Source of the DNA: Vulcanimicrobiota bacterium
Lineage (GTDB): Bacteria > Vulcanimicrobiota > Xenobia > Xenobiales > JADMJV01
DNA length: 64,000 nucleotides
Direction: 5' to 3'
Assembly (NCBI GenBank): GCA_017307785.1
Contig: JAFKGI010000031.1
Coordinates: 1-64,000, forward strand
Below the pieces are notes generated by a model, which did no database searches, was not told the origin of the DNA, and saw nothing but the letters and a program-made list of their open reading frames with translations. Positions 35,887 through 44,806 of this stretch are shown piece after piece; position 1 is the first letter of the stretch, and every line of letters begins with the position of its first letter. The translations under genes and the position numbers were made by a program.

Positions 35887-37023
35887 GTGGCTGCAAAGAG
35901 CGTTCAGATGAATGCCAGTCGAGCTTGTACCGCTCTGGTTCTCTCCGGTGGAGGAGCTCGCGGCGCCTATCAGGCGGGCGTCATGATGGGCCTGCGTCAA
36001 CTGGGCTTGTTCCAGGAGAATCGCCAGCCTTTCGACGTCTTTGTGGGCACCAGCGCGGGCTCCTTGAATTGCTCTCTGCTGGCTGCCTACACTCATCAGC
36101 CGTTGCTGGGCCTGACCGAGATGGAACAGGTGTGGAGCCAGTTGCACGCCTCCCAGGTCTTTCGCACCGGCATCTGGTCGATGCTGGCCAACGGGCTGGG
36201 ATGGATGCGCGACCTGTCCCTGGGCGGTTTGCTGGGCAATGTCAGTCCTCGTTTCTTGCTGGACACGGCGCCTTTTCGCCGGCTGCTGGGAAGGCTTCCC
36301 TGGGGTCGCCTGAGTCAGAACTTGCGAGAAGGCCACTATCGCGCCCTGGGCGTGCTGGCGACCAACTACACCACCTCCAGCGGCGTCTTCTTTCTGCAGG
36401 ATGAGGGTCGAACCGAACCGTGGCATAAGGTGCGCTATCGGGTGGAGCGAGCGGAGATCGGTATGGAGCACGTGATGGCTTCAAGCGCTATTCCGGTCAT
36501 TTTTCCCGCTGTGCCCATCGGCAGTTGTTACTACGGTGACGGAAGCTTGCGCAACACCGCGCCCCTCGGTCCGGCGATCCAGTTGGGCGCCCGCAAAATC
36601 GTGGCTGTGGGAGTGCGCGAAGCCGGCGATAGCACCCCCAGCCCTCCACCCGGAACCGCTCCCAAGTTGGCCGACGTGGTCGGCTTGCTCTTGGATGCGG
36701 TTCTTCTCGACGCCATCGAGGTCGATGTGCAGCACTGCTTGCGTCTCAACAAGCTGGCCGCCGCCCAGCCCGAGAATTTTCACCCCGTCGACGTGCTGTG
36801 GCTGCGCCCCAGCCGCAATCTGGCTCACCTGGCTCAACGCACGGAGCGACGGATGCCCCCGCTGGTTCGTTACTTGATGAGGGGATTGGGAGACCATCAG
36901 GCCAGTGCTGAGTTAGCCAGCTATCTGATCTTCGAGGGAGAGTACTGCCGCAGCCTGATGGCGGCTGGTCTTGAGGACGTACTGGACCGCAGGGAGGAAG
37001 TTCTTGAATTTTTTGCCCGATAA
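35887..37023 (+). CDS. patatin-like phospholipase
   Basis: 378 residues of the patatin/RssA fold. The oxyanion loop is GGGARGAYQAG, the nucleophile is S56 in VGTSAGS, and the catalytic Asp is D218 in YYGDGSLRN. All required residues are present, so it should be an active acyl hydrolase. The start is GTG 35887 (a TAGGA-like site lies upstream) or ATG 35908. It is the third gene of the TAXI/amidohydrolase operon, 11 nt after the amidohydrolase stop. Confidence 0.9.
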   Translation: MAAKSVQMNASRACTALVLSGGGARGAYQAGVMMGLRQLGLFQENRQPFDVFVGTSAGSLNCSLLAAYTHQPLLGLTEMEQVWSQLHASQVFRTGIWSMLANGLGWMRDLSLGGLLGNVSPRFLLDTAPFRRLLGRLPWGRLSQNLREGHYRALGVLATNYTTSSGVFFLQDEGRTEPWHKVRYRVERAEIGMEHVMASSAIPVIFPAVPIGSCYYGDGSLRNTAPLGPAIQLGARKIVAVGVREAGDSTPSPPPGTAPKLADVVGLLLDAVLLDAIEVDVQHCLRLNKLAAAQPENFHPVDVLWLRPSRNLAHLAQRTERRMPPLVRYLMRGLGDHQASAELASYLIFEGEYCRSLMAAGLEDVLDRREEVLEFFAR

Positions 37024-37090
37024 ATGGTCAATTGGCTCATTTTCCGTTGATTGCTATAGGATTTTCAAACCAGATGGCCAATAATCCAGA

Positions 37091-37615
37091 ATGAAGACCA
37101 AGGAACTCAGACGGGACTACCTTGATGAGGTAGTAGAGGACTGGCAAAGAGAGAGCCCGGACCTGGACACTTCGGGCCTGGCCATTTTTGGCCGAATCTT
37201 TGCCATTTGGTATCACATGGAGGGTCGCATCGATCGCTTGCTCAAGCAATTCGGTGTCCCGCTATGGGGCTTTGACGTCCTTTTCGCTTTACGCCGTGTC
37301 GGCAAACCCTACACGCTCTCGCCGACTCAACTCATGAAAGCCTGTTTTTTGACATCGGGCGCTATGACCCACCGGCTCGACCGGTTAGAACAACAGAAGT
37401 ACATCGAGCGCCACCACTCCAAGGACGACCGCCGAAGCGTGGACATCGTGCTCACGCAGACCGGTAAGGATCTGGTGGATAAGGCTCTGCCGGTCAGGCT
37501 TGAGCACGGCATGGAGATGCTTTCTCATCTCTCGGCCAACGAGAACCAGCAGTTGACCAAGTTGCTGCGCAAGGTGCTCGCCAATCTAGAAGATCTCGAC
37601 GAATCCAGCCGGTAG
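37091..37615 (+). CDS. MarR-family transcriptional regulator
   Basis: 174 residues with a MarR winged helix: TSGLAIFGRIFAIW helix 1, GFDVLFALRRVG, and LSPTQLMKACFLTSGAMTHRLDRLEQQKYIERHHSKDDRRSVDI spanning the recognition helix and wing. The DRR motif in the wing is typical. The 67-bp upstream gap is AT-richer and has short inverted elements (TGGTCAATTGGC and TGGCCAATAA) that could be an autoregulatory operator. The ligand is unknown. It abuts the convergent operon with 1 nt between stop codons. Confidence 0.9.
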   Translation: MKTKELRRDYLDEVVEDWQRESPDLDTSGLAIFGRIFAIWYHMEGRIDRLLKQFGVPLWGFDVLFALRRVGKPYTLSPTQLMKACFLTSGAMTHRLDRLEQQKYIERHHSKDDRRSVDIVLTQTGKDLVDKALPVRLEHGMEMLSHLSANENQQLTKLLRKVLANLEDLDESSR

Positions 37616-37616
37616 A

Positions 37617-39245
37617 TTAGAACACGTCGTCAATCTCTTTGATGGCGGTCGCCAGATTGGGGTAACGCTGGCCCGGCTCGGAGTGAGCCAGCCAGTAGAA
37701 TTTCTGAGCCAACGGGCCTAGCTTGCCGACATACGGTGCGAAAGCCTGGTTGGATTCGGTCTGGCCCAGCATGCGGATGTGGACCCGCAGGCTGTGGTCA
37801 GGATAGCGACCCCCGTAGATCGTCTCGAAGAGTAAGCGGCCGAGCACTGCCTGATCAGAGGCCGGTGTCGGTTCTGGTTGATAGAGCACCTCAGGAGCAG
37901 AGAAAAACTCGGTGACGTGGCCTTCCAATCGTTGGAGCAGGGCGTAGGCCCCTCGGTAGGCTTCGTTGCTAAAGTGAGTGATCTGGCAATCGCCGGTGGG
38001 CGGCCAGTCGATGTCTTTGAGGGAGAAGCAGCCGGAGGCCTGGCCTTTGGCGTGGTAGCCGTGGACTTGCTGAAAGACGGGTCGTAGCAGATTCCAGGCT
38101 TGCCACGGCTCCACCCCATTGCCGGGCAAGCGAGCTCGCAGCGAGGTGGAGTAGCCTCGGTAGAGCAGGAAGTGGTGACCGTGGGCGCTGACCAGATGGC
38201 GTGCCTTGTCACCGGTTGTTTCCCGGCGCAGAAGGGTGACCCATTCGTCGGTGGCCGGCACGGCCAGCACCCGATCTCCCTGATCCGGCTGATACTCGGC
38301 CTGGGCTTCATAGAGGCGTACGGGGGAGTCCGTTCCGGAGATCACGCGGGCCAGGCGATAGCCTTTCACCACCAGACCCATGAAGGGGTCTCCCTGGTCG
38401 GCGCTTTCGCCCCAGACCCAGTTGAAGGTGCAGTAGTCGTTGAGGTCGCGTCGCCGGCTCTCGGGAAAGTGCAGCAATTCGATCGCTTTCAGCAGATGCT
38501 GCACGTCCAGGACGCCGGACTGGATGCGAGCGTAAATCAATTCAAAGGCCTTGCTGGAAACCTGAGAGGAAACGGTTTCCGGCACCTGCAGTTTGACCAG
38601 CTCCTTGCCCCAGGCGTGGTAACGAACCACCAGGCCGGCCCAGCGCCCGGGGTCCGGATCCTGCAGGCGGTCCAGTTCTAGAGATTCCCAGGAGCTGAAG
38701 AAACGCAAGGCTTCCTCGCACTTGATTCGCTTGGAGCGCACCAACAGGTAGAACTGCTTGAGGCCTTGCTCTCGCTGTTCCTGAAGTTGCTGCAGGTGCG
38801 CGTCGTAAAACCAGCGCTTGGCCCGGTCGGCCGCGCTGGCCGGCACCGAGCCCAGGCGCGTCAGCAAATTGGGGTACTGGGGTTCGAAGCTGAGCACCGA
38901 GCGGAGCGACTGGATCAGGGCCGGCATGCGAAAGGGCTTGAGCAAATAGTCGTCCGCCTGCAGGCTGGCCGCGCGCAACGGCGCGTCGATGTCGCTGTAG
39001 CCTGTCATGATGATGCAGCGAATCTGCGGCTGCAGTTTGCGAACCTGGCGCAAACCCTCCACGCCGTCGACTTCGCCGGCCACGCGCACGTCGCTGATCA
39101 GCAGGTCGAAGGTCTGCTCCTGGGCCCGCGCCACGGCTTCGGCCGCCGTTTCGGCGCCCGTGATGGTGTGATCGAACTGTCCTAGGATGCTCTCCAGAGC
39201 CTGGCGGAAGTTGTAGTCGTCCTCGACCAGCAAAATGTTGGCCAC
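37617..39245 (-). CDS. receiver domain fused to a kinase-like (pseudokinase) C-terminus
   Basis: 542 residues. Residues 1-120 are a complete CheY-type receiver: D9/D10, phosphoacceptor D52 (LLISDVR), T81 (IIMTGYS) and K103 (LLKPF). A helical linker follows (about 140-285). Residues about 290-540 resemble a eukaryotic-type protein kinase fold, with a GYRLARVISG-like first strand, an APE-like S449-A-P-E452, SDQAVLGRLLFETIYGGRYP and a C-terminal helix. There is no Gly loop, ATP-binding Lys, catalytic HRD Asp (the loop reads HGYHAKGQASG) or DFG (THFSN). It is probably a phosphorylation-gated scaffold. It lies 2 nt after the J-domain gene. Confidence 0.7.
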   Translation of the reverse strand: MANILLVEDDYNFRQALESILGQFDHTITGAETAAEAVARAQEQTFDLLISDVRVAGEVDGVEGLRQVRKLQPQIRCIIMTGYSDIDAPLRAASLQADDYLLKPFRMPALIQSLRSVLSFEPQYPNLLTRLGSVPASAADRAKRWFYDAHLQQLQEQREQGLKQFYLLVRSKRIKCEEALRFFSSWESLELDRLQDPDPGRWAGLVVRYHAWGKELVKLQVPETVSSQVSSKAFELIYARIQSGVLDVQHLLKAIELLHFPESRRRDLNDYCTFNWVWGESADQGDPFMGLVVKGYRLARVISGTDSPVRLYEAQAEYQPDQGDRVLAVPATDEWVTLLRRETTGDKARHLVSAHGHHFLLYRGYSTSLRARLPGNGVEPWQAWNLLRPVFQQVHGYHAKGQASGCFSLKDIDWPPTGDCQITHFSNEAYRGAYALLQRLEGHVTEFFSAPEVLYQPEPTPASDQAVLGRLLFETIYGGRYPDHSLRVHIRMLGQTESNQAFAPYVGKLGPLAQKFYWLAHSEPGQRYPNLATAIKEIDDVF

Positions 39246-39247
39246 GA

Positions 39248-39985
39248 CTACACCTGAAACTCTTGCAAAACGCTGTCCACTTTGGCCAGTCTTTGACGCT
39301 CCAGCACAATTTCCAGCTTGAGTTGGGCCACCTGCTGGTCGATCCAGCTCTTGTCCTCCAGCTGTTGGCTGAGCGAGAAGGGAAAGCTTTGACGAAGCTC
39401 CCGCAAGTCGAGGCTCAGTTGTCCCAGTCGCGTTTGCAGGCGGGCCAGTTCTTCAGGCGACTCTTCGAATTCATCTTCGGTAACGGCCAGCAGCGTCTCC
39501 AGCCGCTCCCAATCGCCCCATTGGTAAGCTTTCTGCACGTCAAACCAGAGCTGCTGTTGTTGCTGCGTCTGCACTGGATGCAGGTCAGGGTGCAGACGTT
39601 TCACCAGTTGCCGATAGAGGCTGCGCATGGCCGCGCTGGTTTCGGCCGAGCGCAATTTACGCAGGCGCTGCTCGCCGGCCTCCTGTTTGTCTTTTTGATC
39701 CTGCACGCGGCGCCGATATTGCCACAGCTCCTGGTCCAGCTGGCGCTCCAGCTGAGCCAGGTCGAGCGATTCGCCTCGCACCAGACTGGCCCGTCGCAGC
39801 TCGAGACTGCGTCGGGCTCGGCGCAGATCCAGCTGGATCTGCTCCAGCTCGCCCTGATACCTGCCTATCAGCGATTGGAAGCGGGCTTCCAGGTTGGGCC
39901 CCTGCACCAGCAACAACTGCTGCTGTTCGAAGAGAAGGTCGGAAAGCTCGCGTCGGACCTGACGAATTACATCTCTAAGAGCCAC
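39248..39985 (-). CDS. coiled-coil protein with J-domain-like HPD motif
   Basis: 245 residues, almost entirely helical and rich in Gln, Leu, Arg and Glu. Coiled coils (about 5-115 and 175-245) flank a central J-like motif: SLYRQLVKRLHPDLHP with H132-P133-D134, then a WFDVQKAYQWGDWERL helix. The HPD tripeptide is what J-domains use to stimulate Hsp70 ATPase, so a DnaK-linked role is likely; the client is unknown. It lies in an operon between the 112-residue gene (19-nt overlap) and the receiver-pseudokinase gene. Confidence 0.75.
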   Translation of the reverse strand: MALRDVIRQVRRELSDLLFEQQQLLLVQGPNLEARFQSLIGRYQGELEQIQLDLRRARRSLELRRASLVRGESLDLAQLERQLDQELWQYRRRVQDQKDKQEAGEQRLRKLRSAETSAAMRSLYRQLVKRLHPDLHPVQTQQQQQLWFDVQKAYQWGDWERLETLLAVTEDEFEESPEELARLQTRLGQLSLDLRELRQSFPFSLSQQLEDKSWIDQQVAQLKLEIVLERQRLAKVDSVLQEFQV

Positions 39986-40305
39986 ACCGCTACCTCACCA
40001 GGAGGGCCGTATTTGCCAACCAGGTGTTTGCCTGCTTCCAACAGCCGCACCAGGATCTCCAGGCCAGGATGCTCTAATCGACCCAAGGGAGTCCCTCCCT
40101 CGGTGACCGCCTCCAGGAAGGCACCGCGTAAGCGCAGTTCGAGACGGTGTCCTTCCGGCACGGCGGCCAGGAAGTCGGCACTGGCCTGCGCCTTGAGCTG
40201 AGTCTGGACCAGAAACAAGTCCTGGCTATACGGTGCGCGCAGGCCGTCGCGGTAGGCCGGCAGCAAGTTGGGGTCAATGGGGGCGGGAAGGTTGCTGCTC
40301 ATCAT
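39967..40305 (-). CDS. unknown 112-residue protein, first gene of the receiver-pseudokinase operon
   Basis: Begins MMSSNLPAPIDPNLLPAYRD. The C-terminal half alternates strands and helices (HRLELRLRGAFLEAVTEGG, then LGRLEHPGLEILVRLLEAGK, then VAVWLLE), compatible with a small alpha/beta domain. No signal peptide and no family recognised. Its end overlaps the J-domain gene by 19 nt on the same strand, implying coordinated synthesis with the two downstream proteins. The region between it and the CHAP gene (172 bp) is AT-richer and probably holds the divergent promoters. Confidence 0.65.
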   Translation of the reverse strand: MMSSNLPAPIDPNLLPAYRDGLRAPYSQDLFLVQTQLKAQASADFLAAVPEGHRLELRLRGAFLEAVTEGGTPLGRLEHPGLEILVRLLEAGKHLVGKYGPPGEVAVWLLEM

Positions 40306-40477
40306 GAGACTCTTTGCCCAATGCGGGTTCGGAGCCTGCACGAGCTGCGCGCCGGAGGCCCGTTCATAAAATGTTCAAAATTTGGCAACCGATTGTTCAT
40401 TCAGCTCGCCTCGGTTGTTAACGGATTGTTGCTAACCTCACATTTGTAAGAACCAAACGAAACGAGGCTGAACTGCT

Positions 40478-41524
40478 GTGGCGTATGTAGCTCCTATCAA
40501 CTGGGTGGGCAATGAACTCACCAACGGACTCTCCACCGGTATGAACTTTCTGGGCGGCGCCGCTCTGGACCGCCTCAATCCCACGGCCAGTCTGAACGGC
40601 CTGGCTCCGATGAGCAATGGTCTGATGAACTCCACGGGCGTCGACCCGATGCTGCAGATGTTGATGCAGATGCTGATGGGCCTGATGGGCAACTCCGCTT
40701 CGGCCTCCGGCCTGCTGGGCACCGACCCTTCCCAGAGTCTTTCCGATATGGTCGGCGGCATGGGCGGTTCCGGCGGCGGTGGTGGCTTCGGAGGCGGCGG
40801 GGGCAACGGCGGTGGTGGCGGTGGCTCCATCGGTGGTGGAGGCGGTGGAGGTGGCGGCGGCTCCGCTCGCACCTCCGGCGGAGGCGGTGGGGGAGGCAGC
40901 AGCTACAGCGGGCCGGTTCCCGACCGCGGACCGGTGGCTCCCGGCACGGCTGCTCTGCTCGATGACGCCGGCAAAATGGTGGGATTGAACGAAAGATCCG
41001 ACACCAAAGAGATTATGAAAATTACCGGAGAGAGCGGCATCAATCCCGCCACCACTCCCTGGTGCGCGGCTTTCGCCATCAACATGATGAAGGATCACGG
41101 TGTGCTCGACACCACCGGCCTGAGCAACCCCAACTACACGCCTACCATCAAGAGTTGGGCCCAGGACAAGAAAATCTGGGGCGAGAGCGGCAAGTATACG
41201 CCCAAGCCCGGTGATGCCATCATGTTCGACTGGGAACATGACGGAAAGGTCGACCACATCGGTATTGTCGAGTCGGTGAAGAACGGCAAGGTCTACACCA
41301 TCGAAGGCAACTCCAGCGATAGCGTCAAGCGCAACAGCTACAGCCTGGGGGACAACGTGATCGATGGTTACGTGGTGAGCAAAGACGCCAGCGGCGGCAA
41401 GGACGCCAAGGGCAAGGATGAGACACCCAAGGCCAAAGCCCCGGATGCGCCCAGGGCGAAAGAACCGGAGCCCAAAGCCAAGCCGGCACCCGCCACGCCC
41501 AAGCCGAAGACCGTAGAAGTCTAA
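40478..41524 (+). CDS. CHAP-like cysteine hydrolase with polyglycine linker and Lys/Pro/Ala tail
   Basis: 348 residues from GTG 40478. Residues 1-90 are hydrophobic and Met-rich, without a normal signal peptide. Residues about 91-150 are a nearly pure Gly/Ser linker. Residues about 155-305 form a CHAP/NlpC-like domain with C196 (TPWCAAFAINM) and H260 (VDHIGIVES), and end EGNSSDSVKRN. The C-terminus is a KAKAPDAP-type charged tail. It would cut peptidoglycan peptides or cross-bridges. It is followed by a strong hairpin and then ileS. Confidence 0.8.
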   Translation: MAYVAPINWVGNELTNGLSTGMNFLGGAALDRLNPTASLNGLAPMSNGLMNSTGVDPMLQMLMQMLMGLMGNSASASGLLGTDPSQSLSDMVGGMGGSGGGGGFGGGGGNGGGGGGSIGGGGGGGGGGSARTSGGGGGGGSSYSGPVPDRGPVAPGTAALLDDAGKMVGLNERSDTKEIMKITGESGINPATTPWCAAFAINMMKDHGVLDTTGLSNPNYTPTIKSWAQDKKIWGESGKYTPKPGDAIMFDWEHDGKVDHIGIVESVKNGKVYTIEGNSSDSVKRNSYSLGDNVIDGYVVSKDASGGKDAKGKDETPKAKAPDAPRAKEPEPKAKPAPATPKPKTVEV

Positions 41525-41532
41525 AAGAATCG

Positions 41533-41566
41533 AAAGGGCCACCTTCCATCGGAGGTGGCCCTTTCC
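41533..41566 (+). terminator. hairpin terminator of the CHAP gene
   Basis: 12-bp perfect stem AAAGGGCCACCT / AGGTGGCCCTTT with an 8-nt loop (41533-41564), directly after the stop at 41524. The T run is short. Confidence 0.8.
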
Positions 41567-41636
41567 CATTCAGGCAGGGACCGAAGCGGCGCTTCGTGTA
41601 GAACGCACACAGTAGTTTTACGAAGGATGTGGTCCC

Positions 41637-44600
41637 ATGTTTGATGCGGTTCAGTCGGGCTTGACGTTTCCGGCGCTGGAAGAAAAGGTTTTGGAGTTCT
41701 GGCAACAGCAAGGCACGTTCGCCAGGTCGGTGACGCAGAACGAAGGCAAGCCCACCTACGTATTTTACGAAGGACCCCCGACGGCCAACGGCAAGCCCGG
41801 CGTCCACCACGTCCAGGCGCGCGCTTACAAAGATCTTTTCCCTCGCTACAAAACGATGCAAGGCTTTCACGTGCCGCGCAAGGCCGGTTGGGACTGCCAC
41901 GGTCTGCCGGTCGAGATCGAGGTCGAGAAGAAGCTCGGTTTTTCCGGTAAGAAAGCCATCGAAGACTACGGCGTAGGCCCCTTCAACAAACAGTGTCGCG
42001 AATCGGTCATGGAGTATGAGGGCCTGTGGGAAAAGATGACCGAGCGCATCGGTTACTGGACCGACCTGGACAACGCCTACATGACCATGAGCAACGACTT
42101 TGTGGAGTCGGTCTGGTGGTCGCTCAAGGAACTCTGGAACAAAGACCTGCTCTATCTCGGCTATAAGGTCGTGCCCTACTGCGCCAAGGACGGCACCCCG
42201 CTGTCCTCCCACGAAGTGGGTCTGGGCTACAAGGACGTGCGCGATCCCTCCATCTTTGTGCGCTTCCCGCTGCGAACCCCGGAAGCGTTCGGCGTTCCCG
42301 CCGGTGCCAGTCTGCTGGTCTGGACCACCACTCCCTGGACGCTGCCGGGCAACGTGGCTGCCGCCGTCAAGGCCGACCTCGACTACGTGGCTGTTCGCCA
42401 CGGTGAGGAAGTCTTGGTTCTGGCCGAGACTCTGGTGGCCAAGGTGTTTGGCGAGCCGGTCGAGGTACTGGCCAAATTCCCCGGTTCCACCCTGCAGGAC
42501 CAGCGCTACGTCGCTCCCTACGACTTCTTTGGTGTGGCTGAAGGCGCCCATCGCATCGTCACGGCCGACTTCGTCACCGCCGAAGACGGCACCGGCATCG
42601 TGCACATCGCCCCCGCTTTCGGCGCCGACGACTTGCAGGCCGGCCGCCAGCACAACCTGCCCGTCCTCCATTCCGTGGACGGTACCGGACGCTTCGTTCC
42701 CGAAGTCACTTTCCTGGCCGGTCAGTGGTTCAAAGATGCCGATCCGCTGGTCATCCGCGAACTGAAAGAGCGCAAGCTGCTCTTCAAGCGTCAGGATTAC
42801 ACCCACAGCTATCCACACTGCTGGAGATGCTCCAATCCTCTCATGTACTACGCGACCGACAGCTGGTTCATCGCCAACACCAAGCTGAAAGATCGGCTGA
42901 TCGAAAAGAACCAGGAAATCAACTGGCATCCCCCCCACATCAAGAACGGCCGCTACGGCGACTGGCTCAACAACCTGGTGGACTGGGCCCTCAGTCGCAC
43001 CCGCTACTGGGGCACGCCGCTACCCATCTGGATCTGCCAGGGCTGCGATCACAAGGACTGCATCGGCAGCTACGAAGAGCTGGCCGCCCGCTCCACCACG
43101 CCCATCGACGTCAAGTCCCCCGACTTCGATCCCCATCGCCCCTTCATCGACGACGTGGAGCTGAAGTGCGAGAAGTGTCAGGGCACCATGCGCCGCGTCC
43201 CCGACGTGATCGACTGTTGGTATGACTCGGGCGCCATGCCCTTTGCCCAGCTCCACTATCCCTTCGAGAACAAAGAGCTCTTCGCCAAGAGCTTCCCCGG
43301 CGACTTCATCTGCGAAGGCCTCGATCAGACACGCGGCTGGTTCAACAGCCTGCACCAGCTGGGCGTCATGCTGTTTGACTCGATTGCCTACAAGTCGGTC
43401 ATCTGTCACGGCCTGGTGCTCGACGGCAACGGCGAAAAGATGTCCAAGTCGCGCGGCAACGTGGTCAATCCCTGGGACGTGCTCTCGGAACAAGGCGCCG
43501 ATGCTTTGCGCTGGTACCTCTTCGCCAGCGCTCCCCCCGAAGTGAGCCGGCGCTTTTCCTCGGAGCTGGTGGGTGAGGCTTCGCGCCGTTACCTGGGCAC
43601 GCTCTGGAACACCTACTCGTTCTTCGTGCTCAATGCCAACGCCAATCAGGTCGACTGGCAATCCAAGGCCCAGCCCACCGAAATGGACCGCTGGGTTCTC
43701 TCGGCTCTGAGCCAGGTGGTGGCCTGCGTGACCACCGCCCTGGACGACTACGACCCGACCGGAGCCGCCCGTGCCCTTCAGGAGTTCGTGGATGAGCTCT
43801 CCAATTGGTACGTGCGCCGCAATCGCCGCCGTTTCTGGCAGGGCGAAGCGGCCGCTTTCCAGACCCTCTACCAGTGCCTGCTCACGGTGGTGCAGCTGAC
43901 CGCCCCCTTTACCCCCTTCATGGCCGAGGAACTCTACCAGAACCTGCGTAAGCTCCGGCCGGAACTGCCCGACAGCGTGCATCTCTGCGAGTGGCCCAAA
44001 GCCGGCGAGCAAGACGAAAAGCTGCTCTACGCCATGAACGTGGCCCTGCGCGCCGTCTCGGCCGGACGCTCTGCGCGCACGGCCTCGGCCATCCGCACCC
44101 GCCAGCCGCTGGCCTACGCTCTGGTGGGCGGACGCAACGACCAGGATCGGGCCGCTCTCCAGCACTTCGCCGAGGAAATTCAGGACGAGCTGAACGTCAA
44201 GGAGATCCGCTTGCTCGGACCCCGCGAGTCCTTCCTCGACTACCAGATCCGTCCGAACCTACCGCTGCTCGGTAAAAAGCTCGGCAAACAGCTGCCCGCC
44301 CTCAAGAACGCGCTGGCCGCCGCCAATCCGCGCGAACTGGCCGAGCAAGCCCACGACCAGGGCAGCGTCAAGCTCACCCTGGCCGACGGCTCGGTCCTGG
44401 AGCTCTCCTCGGAGGAACTGCTCATCGAGGCCCGCTCTCCCGAAGGCTACTCGGCTCAGGAAGACCAGGGCCTGGTGGTGGCCCTCTCCACCGAGCTGAC
44501 TCCCGAACTGATCGACGAAGGAACGGCTCGCGACACCATCCGTCATATCCAGGAGTTCCGCAAGAACCAGCGCCTGGAAGTCACCGATCGCATCCACGTC

Positions 44601-44795
44601 TACCTGTGGCAGCTCAGTCCGGGCGTCGAGCGGGCGGTGCGGGCCCACCAGGACAAAATCGCCCAGGAAGTCCTGGCGGTTTCGCTGGAACTACAACCGG
44701 CCCCCTCCGAATTGCCCACCCAACAGGTCAACCTGGGCAAGGATGGAGAAGGCTTTCAAATGGCCCTGCGTAAAGCCGGGCCGGAAGTGCGGTAG
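41637..44795 (+). CDS. ileS: isoleucyl-tRNA synthetase, type 2, with swapped HIGH motif
   Basis: 1,052 residues, full length. Charges tRNA-Ile and edits misactivated valine. The type 2 (eukaryote/Thermus-like) signature is clear: YEGPPTANGKPG, then DLFPRYKTMQGFHVPRKAGW, WDCHGLPVE, YWTDLDNAY, and an editing CP1 domain. KMSKS is intact as GEKMSKSRGN near residue 600. The class I HIGH motif is altered. Where Thermus IleRS has HVGH, this enzyme has G55-V56-H57-H58, so the first His and third Gly are exchanged. The gene lies between the CHAP and propeller-like genes; the next gene's ribosome site overlaps its stop. Confidence 0.96.
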   Translation: MFDAVQSGLTFPALEEKVLEFWQQQGTFARSVTQNEGKPTYVFYEGPPTANGKPGVHHVQARAYKDLFPRYKTMQGFHVPRKAGWDCHGLPVEIEVEKKLGFSGKKAIEDYGVGPFNKQCRESVMEYEGLWEKMTERIGYWTDLDNAYMTMSNDFVESVWWSLKELWNKDLLYLGYKVVPYCAKDGTPLSSHEVGLGYKDVRDPSIFVRFPLRTPEAFGVPAGASLLVWTTTPWTLPGNVAAAVKADLDYVAVRHGEEVLVLAETLVAKVFGEPVEVLAKFPGSTLQDQRYVAPYDFFGVAEGAHRIVTADFVTAEDGTGIVHIAPAFGADDLQAGRQHNLPVLHSVDGTGRFVPEVTFLAGQWFKDADPLVIRELKERKLLFKRQDYTHSYPHCWRCSNPLMYYATDSWFIANTKLKDRLIEKNQEINWHPPHIKNGRYGDWLNNLVDWALSRTRYWGTPLPIWICQGCDHKDCIGSYEELAARSTTPIDVKSPDFDPHRPFIDDVELKCEKCQGTMRRVPDVIDCWYDSGAMPFAQLHYPFENKELFAKSFPGDFICEGLDQTRGWFNSLHQLGVMLFDSIAYKSVICHGLVLDGNGEKMSKSRGNVVNPWDVLSEQGADALRWYLFASAPPEVSRRFSSELVGEASRRYLGTLWNTYSFFVLNANANQVDWQSKAQPTEMDRWVLSALSQVVACVTTALDDYDPTGAARALQEFVDELSNWYVRRNRRRFWQGEAAAFQTLYQCLLTVVQLTAPFTPFMAEELYQNLRKLRPELPDSVHLCEWPKAGEQDEKLLYAMNVALRAVSAGRSARTASAIRTRQPLAYALVGGRNDQDRAALQHFAEEIQDELNVKEIRLLGPRESFLDYQIRPNLPLLGKKLGKQLPALKNALAAANPRELAEQAHDQGSVKLTLADGSVLELSSEELLIEARSPEGYSAQEDQGLVVALSTELTPELIDEGTARDTIRHIQEFRKNQRLEVTDRIHVYLWQLSPGVERAVRAHQDKIAQEVLAVSLELQPAPSELPTQQVNLGKDGEGFQMALRKAGPEVR

Positions 44796-44806
44796 GAGGC
44801 TAATCA

